A DNA stretch of 64,000 nucleotides. Source: Neoechinorhynchus agilis (Eukaryota; Acanthocephala). This document shows, in pieces, positions 56,770 through 64,000 of this stretch. The notes under the pieces are model-generated. The model had not been told where the DNA came from. It made no database searches and saw only the letters and a program-made list of their open reading frames with translations. The number at the start of each line of letters is the position of its first letter. The first letter of the stretch is position 1. The DNA is taken from contig CM121341.1 in NCBI GenBank assembly GCA_051530055.1, forward strand, positions 10,726,001 to 10,790,000, in the 5' to 3' direction. The translations under genes and the position numbers were made by a program.

Positions 56770-57480
56770 TCCCGGTTTGGGTGCAGCTTCGATTCTCTAT
56801 GGTCCACGTGTGGGGTGTCTAATCAGCGTTGCTTTGGTCTCCCCTTGGGCGCCTTCCATCAACTTCGACTGTCAATTTTTTCTTCGTAACGGAGGTCACA
56901 TTGGCACGCAGCGAATGACCGTACCATCTCAGCCGGGCCTCGCGCATTTTGTCCTTGATCGGCACAACACCGAAGCGATTTCGAATGTCGTCGTTCTTGA
57001 CATGGTCGGTCAATGTTGCGCCGCTCATCCACCTTGGTATCTTTGTCTCCATGACGCTCCGAAGATGTTCGCCGTGCTTGGTGATTGGTCAGCATTCGGC
57101 TCCATAGAGGGCCACGGGCGAACTACTGAGCGATAAATTCTCCACTTGAAGTGCGTCTTGATTCGCCGATCGTACAGAACGCCAGTTGCTGACCGCCATT
57201 TCATCCACTTTGCCCTGATTCTTTTTGTTATTTAACACTTTAAATCGCCGTCATTTGATATTGTTGACCCTAAGTATTTTAAATGGTCAACGCACGCGGC
57301 AAATCGATTTTGTCTATCTTGAGTGTTCATTTCGTTTGTCGATCGGTTTTTAGATACTGTGTTTTCGTCAGGTTCATTTTTAAACCGAATCTCGCCAATC
57401 TGTCTCTCCATACTTGTGTCGTGAATGAGGCTTCTGCTTTGCCCATAAGTTGTATTTTTAATGCTTTTTTTATTTATTTA
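56770..57480 (-). mobile_element. RTE-like LINE, RT C-terminal fragment
   Basis: The minus strand reads, in order: RLARFGLKMNLTKTQYL, DHLKYLGSTISNDGD, KWMKWRSATGVLYDRRI, RPVALYGAEC...PITKHGE, then METKIPRWMSGATLTDHVKN and RFGVVPIKDKMREARLRWYG, ending VDGRRPRGD. This is the classic C-terminal half of RTE ORF2. At least two in-frame stops (after GDLKC and GAEC) and the missing RT core make it inactive. Confidence 0.85.
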
Positions 57481-58448
57481 AGTACGCAGCATATAAATTC
57501 GCTCAAAACAACAGAGTTATGTATTCCAAGTGATTCCATCTTATTCTCGTTGTAAATATTCCTGACTCTTCCGTTTGGCTGATCTCGAAGCCGAAGAGAC
57601 CAGGATTAAGTAACAAAACAATGAGATAACAAAAGGAATATCTCCCGCGAGATATTCGGGCACGCTCTGCAGTCTTATAAGTGTTAGATGCTTCATAACC
57701 GTTTTTATTATTTTTATGAACCGCACCCTCACTCCACGCCACATACATACAAATAGCTGCACGATATGACTATCAACCGATCGATATTAGTTAATACGCA
57801 ACAATAAGAATCGGGATATCCCTCCCCAAATTCTGACTGAATGGTAGCGGCCAAATAACAAATGGTTTGGGATATACAAATTATGAATAGTTCTGTGTCC
57901 TTGTTTTGTAAAAGATTTTTTTAATATCGTATGAATTCAATTTGTGGATTACCTCTAAAATCGATTTAGTATCCGAGATACTTACCTTCTTGATCATTGC
58001 TCCATCTCTATTCACCATTCGTATATCTTGCCAGCTGGCATTGATAAACCATTCTTTAATGTTGGTTAAAAAAGTCTTCGGTTTTTAATAGAGCAAGCAT
58101 TGGTTAAATCATTTTCGCATAGTAGCGTAGTGAGTTTTGCTCTCAAACTCAGCGTCTTTGTTAAGGGGATAATTAAAGTTTTTTGTCTATTTACAGCGAG
58201 ATTTGCTGACTTTGAAATGCAATCTAAGTTAATAAGATCTCCAATAAGATTGATAAGCTTTTCCCTTTTTTATTGAAAATTAAGAAAAATGAATCATGCG
58301 CATAGGCCCAATATTTACAATATTTTGTGTTTAATTGTTTTAAAATTTTAATCATTCCTATAAGGAAAAGAGTACACCATATTTCGAGTAAAAAATTATC
58401 CAATAAAATACGATTTTGATTCAAATAAAAATTGGGTTTGTTTTTTAG
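57481..58448. other. Intergenic, nothing firmly recognised
   Basis: Overlapping minus frames at 57503-57762 have a hydrophobic stretch (PFVISLFCYLILVSSAS) but no start context or family match. Confidence 0.35.
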
Positions 58449-58960
58449 GGATCCGTCGGGACGCTTACCATCCGAGCGACAGAGGTGATTGGGCTCCAGG
58501 ATGGTTGGAACGTGGATCGAGTTCAGAGCTCTGCTAATGATCGCGTTGAGCTCTGCGTGCCTAGGAAACGACCGCTCGATCTCTTGCAGTAGAGTCCATG
58601 TCTCCCGAGCACGTCAACTTTTATTCCACATCGGCACTGGTGTGGGGCACAGGTTGGAAGTCCTAAACGTAGAGCGACGGCTATTCGAACTGTCTCGTCG
58701 TCCAGCAAAGTTCCCAAAGTACCAATTGGCAAAACGTTCAACCATGCGCCTGACTCATTCGAGGAACTGGTCACAAGTCTAGCTTGAGACATCTCGTCCA
58801 TCTGGCCTTTTAGTTTGTTGTGAGCCGTCAGGATTAAGGGTTTATCCCAAGCAGATTGTTCGAGCGCGTTGGTTGGAGCTTGTTGCAGACCGGTCTGCGA
58901 GAGCCATGATGTGACTCCCTGAGAGAAATTTAATAGTTTTAACTTGGAATTTTTGTTCAA
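58449..58960 (-). mobile_element. RLE-type LINE fragment with intact DGKRPDG box
   Basis: The minus strand reads NESGAWLNVLPIGTLGTLLD, DETVRIAVALRLGLPTCAPH and [18 protein letters not shown], then [15 protein letters not shown] near 58,500-58,450. CRCG...HGL.C is a zinc-knuckle-like set, and the DGKRPDG box is the better-preserved form of the nuclease-like motif that reads DGRRADG in the 61-kb copy. A frame change after the RSSGR stretch breaks it. Confidence 0.85.
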
Positions 58961-59680
58961 ACATAGAAAGGCCCTCCTGATTCATATTTGGAATATTGAA
59001 AACAAGCAGCGAAGTTTTACGCGAAATATCCGCAAAATCCACCTGACAATCTTTTAACATTTTAGAAAAATCTCCACGCCCTTCATAACTTACGAATGCT
59101 ATTAAGTGAGCCCATTTTGTTGAGAAATATTTTTTGATCTGATAAATTTTTACACTTCCCCATTTTTTTTGGTGATACTTAATTAGTAAGGTAATGTTTA
59201 ACCACCTCGCTTAGAAAGGCACTTTTTAAATTTTCCTTTTTAATACGAAGAATAAATTCCTCTTTGAGTCTCCGGAATTTCGGCGTAAACTCCTGATGGA
59301 CATCAACTGAGACTTAATAATTGAATGAGGAGTCATTATTATTCACAACTTTAGTTAAACTATGTATGTTTTCAAACCTTGGAGCATTGGAAGAGTTTAA
59401 CCCATCCTTGTCTAAACTAACAACTTGCGTGTGGGGGGCCGAAAACCCATTATTGTTTAGGAAAACCACACTGGTCTTATCAACAAAACTCTGGGGGGTA
59501 GGACACCCATTACTCAAAACCACATCGAGAGGAATACCAACATACCCATCCCTGAGACCCTCCGAACTAACGTTGTCATTGACCACCGGATTAGTTTTGC
59601 GTTTTTCAAAAGGATCAGGAGGCCTCAAATCATGGGATTTGATTTGACGCCTAGCAGTTGAATTTTTGCGCGACATATTA
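58961..59680 (-). mobile_element. Possible LINE ORF1 remnants
   Basis: The minus strand has a frame starting MSRKNSTARRQIKSHDLRPP (59676-59314), and near 59,030 DISRKTSLLVFNIPNMNQEG, which recalls the RRM-like core of LINE ORF1 proteins. The RLE-LINE fragment at 58,449-58,960 abuts it and may have inserted into it. Confidence 0.4.
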
Positions 59681-59743
59681 CAGCAAATTTTAATGCTTTA
59701 CTCCACCTCTGCACACTCGAAGGTGCATGCGCACACATATAAA

Positions 59744-61040
59744 TCAATAATTATGCGTGCACATGGATCGATGGTCACCACATCTTCTCCCCCACAGAAA
59801 ATCGTCATAAGGTAATTTGGGCTTCCGCCGTATTCGATCACTACGCCTTGGTTGGATCGGTACCTGGCTGATCACTTCTTGGTCCTCGACGCGTGTTCCA
59901 CCCTCTTCGTTCGTCGCTTTGTTAGGACGCATTACCTCAGTAACAGGAACGTTCTCGCCTACTCGGAAAATGTTCAAATTATTAGCTTCCACCAACGACC
60001 AAGCCATATTGGATGCATAGAACTTCGTACCGATATCGTAACTTTCCAGCCTATCCTCTTCAAGGTTAGAAACTCCGAGTGAAACTCTGTCTCTATACTC
60101 CTTTTGGGGACAGTAACTGGAATTCATTAGATCACCAACGAGTCGACTGATTTTACACAATGTATCAATGGTTCGATGGTTGGCATCCGTTTCAAGCGGG
60201 TCGCGAGTCCATCTCGCAAAAGCCCAGGCCAGCGGATGAGCAGAATGAATCGATATACCCCGATTCCCCGTAGTGCTACTATAAGCATAGATATCGCTCA
60301 CCGTTCCAACTCTTCGATGACCCGTATTTGGCACTCTGAAGGCTATCTGGCCGACATCCAACTGTCGATAGAAAGGCTTCGAGAGACCGGGCAGCTAATA
60401 AGGATTAGGTGGAAATTGTTCACTATAACGCTTTCCTTCCGACCATAGACATCATATCAAGCTGGATCAAAGGGTAGAAGTACAGTCCGCTGTTGAAGTC
60501 CCAGTTAAACCGGACCCCCGAAGCGAAAGGTACATCTAACCTTCTCAGAAGGGGATGAGCGTACGAGTTATTCGCAGCACAAATGAACGAATAGATGTTT
60601 TCTTGCAGTGTAATCGATTCATATGTCTCGCCCATGTGAGATCCCGCGGGAAGCGTCAGACCGAAAACGTCATAAGGGAAACCTCCCACTTCGCTTTTCC
60701 GGCAGAAGATGAACCTTTCGACTGTCCGAGCACCGTCCTCCATAGTCACCACGATCACATAAAACGTGGGAGCCGTCCGTACCCCGAAGGTGTCCAAGAG
60801 CATGTGGTACGAATAAGTACCTTCTGACTCAACAGCATAGTTCTCACAAATAGGGATGGGATTCCATGGTGTGCGGACTAGTAAGCATATTTGTTCCGGT
60901 GGATCCGCGAACTTCCTGAGACGCAAAGCAACAACATAACGATCTAACGAATGGCTGCGCTGTGCACCGCCCTCTTCCCATACTGCCCGATCGCTAGCTA
61001 TCCTCTCAAAGCAATCCGTTACATTAAGTTAAGTACAAAC
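59744..61040 (-). mobile_element. Unidentified fossil, possibly of a virus or virus-like element
   Basis: A region of long protein-like minus-strand sequence with more balanced composition than the host. The upstream part is rich in aromatic and beta-prone residues (WNPIPICENYAVESEG; YSYHMLLDTFGVRTAP; FNWDFNSGLYFYPLIQLD), as in structural proteins. The downstream part ends in RRSDRIRRKPKLPYDDFL, a tail type common at the ends of retroelement proteins. I cannot assign a family, and no polymerase, protease or integrase motif is visible. It appears broken, with at least one interruption. It lies between LINE fragments; age unknown. Confidence 0.4.
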
Positions 61041-61149
61041 GACCTCAGACGGCACACTGTGCCAAAAACCTGTAGACAGTGCCTCCCACGACGATCGTTA
61101 CAGCAGGGGCGGGATAGTGAGGGCTGGTTCCTCATCTACTGAAAGTAGC

Positions 61150-62615
61150 TCCCTTAATGGCGTGAAATTGGAAATGGGATTACACACTCACCACCTCCCG
61201 CCGAATTCCAGCTTTTGTCCTTCCTCGACCGTCGCCATCACGCTGGCAGCATTGCCTCGTTGTACTGCCAGCGAGATATTTTGCCGAAGGAATACGCCTG
61301 CTCTTGAGTCTCCGGTTGCCTCTCTCAATTTCTTCGAGAGATCCTGGAGCAGAGAGAGTGCCGAGCTGCCGAGCGCTCCATACGTCTCTACCCCAAAGGG
61401 GACAAAACTGAATATATTTCCGTATTTTCCTCCCTTCCGCTGCACTGGTGGCACCACCGGCGACTTCGAGAGAGAAGGGAATGTTGTTTACTACGAGGGT
61501 GCCCACACACGTGGCGTCCCAGAGAAGGCATTTGCCCTCGCGCCACGGAAAGACCGAAATTCCGTCAGCTCGACGACCGTCTAGTCTACAGAGGTGGGCG
61601 GGTTCCAAGATGTTGAGGATGTTAACCGTTCTCAGCGCCCAAGAAATTACGCTATTGATCTCAGAATGGCGTGGGAACCTTCCTCCTGACTTTCGGCAAA
61701 CGAGACCGTGTCGCCAGAGAGCACCAACCAAAGACCCACATCGACAGCGATGGGGCGTGCATATCGGGAGACCAAATCTTAAGGATACTGCGATCCTCGT
61801 TACCTCGTCAGTAAGAAGAGTTCCCACTGATGCCAGAGGTACAGCCTCCAACCACGCCCCAGATTCTCGTGTTGAAACTGCCAACAGTCTAGCTCGGACG
61901 ACCCCATCGCGAGAACCTGAAAGTAGAGAGCTGTGAGCTCTCGCGACAAGAGGTCCGTCCCAGATCGACTGTCTGAAGCCATTCACTGGAACATGGTTAG
62001 CGCCTGTCTGCTGGCACCATTCCTCAACCGCCACCACGAAATCCCGGTCAAGACAGAACTTTTCCTTCAAAATGTTCTTCGAGACTGGTAGGCTCCCCTC
62101 AAAAGATCCAAGAAAGGCCGGCAAAGCAAGGTCCACTAGTGCCCGAATTCCCAATCCCCCAGATGACACAGGCAAAGAAGCTTGTCGCCACGCCTCATCT
62201 GAGAGCTGGACATTTAAAATACGCTCGAGGCATGCCCTCACCTTATCGTCCAGCTCTGCCAATCCTTTTTTGTGTTTGAAAAATGTTGCTGTGCGAACCT
62301 TGTACAATAATTTGGGGATGAAGAGCGCGTTCTTTATGAGAAACAAGGCTTCATGAGCCGAGAGAGCGCACACCCTATCGCACAGCAACGAAAGTTTCGG
62401 TATCATACGGCCGATCCATCTGCCACATTTGAATCGAAGACGTGGCTGCAATTCGCCAACATTGGGAGCAGTAGGGAGCCAAGGTACTAATCCTACGGAA
62501 ATCGCAAGCCAGCTGAAATCAAGTCCGGCATGGCCAATAAAGAGAAGACTAAAACTGAGCTGCCGCCTCATTACCTTCGGAACGAGCCACGAAAAATTGT
62601 TTCCCAGCATAATTT
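61150..62615 (-). mobile_element. RLE-type LINE (R2/NeSL-group-like), 3' half, longest copy
   Basis: An open frame of 476 codons (62610-61180), the best copy of the family. Order: RT thumb (GRWIGRMIPKLSLLCDRVC; AHEALFLIKNALFIPKLLYK), RQASLPVSSGGLGIRALVDL, DRDFVVAVEEWC, VPVNGFRQSIWDGPLVARAH, and GAWLEAVPLASVGTLLTDE. Then come the zinc-knuckle-like CRCG...HGLVC, GRFPRH, EPAHL, DGRRADG and LLWDATC. The last four resemble the RH-N, PD and D positions of the restriction-like endonuclease of R2-group LINEs. The true C-terminus (VPFGVETYGALGSSAL...LRQNISLAVQRGNAASV) is in a neighbouring frame at 61,457-61,188, so there is at least one frameshift. The RT palm and the 5' half are absent. Confidence 0.85.
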
Positions 62616-63323
62616 CAGAAGACAGGGTTTAGTCGTTGCGAAATTGGACATAGAGACGATTGTCAGGAACGCGTTACTTGCTTCCGCTAGGTGATCGTTT
62701 ATTTCGTAATGAGATAATGATTGCCCGCTTTTAAGAAATATGATAGTAGCCAAATTAAAGAATTGAATATTATGCGCATCTAATTTGAATTTCCTCTTCA
62801 GTAGGAGGTTTTTAGAGAGGTTCCATAGAACCGAATCATGCCCACAAATCTTGAAAAAAGAGGTTTGTAAGGAAACTACTGGACTCAGATGCAAGCCTTT
62901 CTTTGCAATGCATAAATCTAAGTATAAACTATCGCTGGCATGAGAGAAAGTTGGAAAACGAGGGCAAATAAGCTCGTGGTGATCTGTGGTACGCGAGACC
63001 GCTCGAATCCACTTCCCAGAGGGGTCATTAAAATCCCCGAATAAAAGATCAGCCCCCGAGAGCAATAAACCATTCAGTACTTCTTTGTTATCTCTAAGGT
63101 GGATTAGCCTAGGTCGAACATAGACATTTGCTACTAATATTTTTACACCATCGTGTAATAATGAGAACAGGGCGTAAGATAGATCCGAACTAATGAAGTT
63201 ACTGATAATAACCGGAAAAAGATTGGTTCTGAAGATTGACAAAAGGCCCTGGGAAAGCAGCTTAGATGGAGGAGTAATGAATGTGGAGAAATTCGAGCCG
63301 AGCTGAGCGATAGATTCGGGCAA
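62571..63323 (-). mobile_element. APE-type endonuclease domain of another LINE
   Basis: A 250-codon frame with VANVYVRPRLIHLRDN, SGADLLFGDFNDPSGKW, PTFSHASDSLYLDLCI and CGHDSVLW. These are the GDFN, (S)xxDL and (S/G)HD signatures of the exonuclease-endonuclease-phosphatase fold used by APE-type LINEs. RT should follow but is replaced at about 62,600 by the thumb of the RLE-type element, so one LINE seems to have inserted into the other. Confidence 0.8.
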
Positions 63324-63512
63324 ATCGAACGAGCGATAGGCGCATTTGGTTTATTGAATGAAGATTACTTCGGCATTATGGGCTACGGGGGCTATATTGG
63401 GCAAACCAGATCGACCGCCTGCGTTCCACTGCACCAACCTTAGTTCTGTCATAAGACAGGTCTCCTCTTTTTGATTAAGTCCGAGATACCCTCGGCGCAA
63501 ATTTTTCCCTGC

Positions 63513-63896
63513 TCATCGATTATTTGTCGCACGAAGAATATCGTCATCGTTCATGTCGACTACTTCGGTTAAACCAACAGATTCGGGCGATTGATCCATA
63601 GGTCTTTTGGCAACTGAAGGTGTACCTTCGATCGATGCTTGATTCATTCGATTAAAGCTCTGTTGAATGGTTGAGCTGAGGAGACTCAAATGCTTCCCAA
63701 TGCATGTTTCCAAATTGCGGATGGCAGTTGCGATTCTCCGATCAACCATCTTCAGTAGATTCACCGAGAAATCATTCAGAATCCGGTCGAGGTTTGGAGA
63801 ACTATGGCCGATCGTTGTGTCTGAGTGATTGGTCGGAGGATGAAGGACAAAACTTGTAAGTGACCTCAATGGCCAATTAGTGGATATGGATTTCAA
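63513..63896 (-). mobile_element. Possible ORF1 of the APE-type LINE
   Basis: A 127-codon frame, MKSISTNWPLRSLTSFVLHP..., with a central helical stretch (LDRILNDFSVNLLKMVDRRI; LETCIGKHLSLLSSTIQQSF) and an acidic end (VVDMNDDDILRATNNR). It lies 190 bp upstream of the endonuclease frame on the same strand, where ORF1 is expected. There is no zinc knuckle or RRM in it, so the assignment rests on position. Confidence 0.45.
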
Positions 63897-64000
63897 GAAG
63901 AGCTCTTAAACTTGGACTCTGCTATCATGATACCAAAAGGATTTGGAACTCTTGGGCAATCTCGGGCCTAGTTTTTTACTCTAGAAGAAGACCCTCGAAT
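63897..64000. other. Window end, nothing recognised
   Basis: Likely continues upstream into the same LINE. Confidence 0.3.

Overview
This is a nuclear window of an AT-rich invertebrate animal, probably worm-like. It holds spliced mitochondrial and redox genes with introns mostly of 41-68 bp. It also has several genes whose start codon lies 0-21 bases after a polypyrimidine/TTTTAG acceptor, which fits spliced-leader trans-splicing. Non-LTR retrotransposon remains, satellite arrays and foldback repeats fill most of the rest. A glutaredoxin-fused thioredoxin reductase would fit a flatworm or some nematodes and rotifers. I cannot name the species.

Layout. 0-7.4 kb: 5' end of thioredoxin glutathione reductase (minus), a 178-bp satellite, nested foldbacks, and the 8-exon DLST gene (2-oxoglutarate dehydrogenase E2, minus). 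8-14.5 kb: a tiny two-exon ORF, LINE debris, a 360-bp repeat family, a near-perfect palindrome, SDE2 (plus), and small single-pass membrane protein genes. 14.9-28.9 kb: a direct segmental duplication of about 5.2 kb with an offset of 7,698 bp. It carries a secreted-protein gene and the 3' end of an unknown gene, and LINE fragments lie at every edge. 30-41 kb: a two-pass membrane protein gene (minus), a 109-bp array, an intronless fumarase gene (plus), and a 154-bp array. 43-53.5 kb: a possible N-myristoylated protein gene, a C-rich APE-type LINE, foldbacks, a GRAM-domain membrane protein gene, and a coiled-coil ORF. 53.5-64 kb: LINE territory (RTE-like, RLE-type and APE-type) with an unidentified, possibly virus-like fossil.

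DLST and fumarase both serve the TCA cycle and TGR serves thiol redox, but nothing suggests an operon. The most unusual feature is a swarm of foldback repeats of several sequence families. At least thirteen of their cores resemble the hammerhead ribozyme centre (CTGANGA, a short stem, then GAAA). The pattern recalls Penelope-like elements and retrozymes, but activity is unproven.
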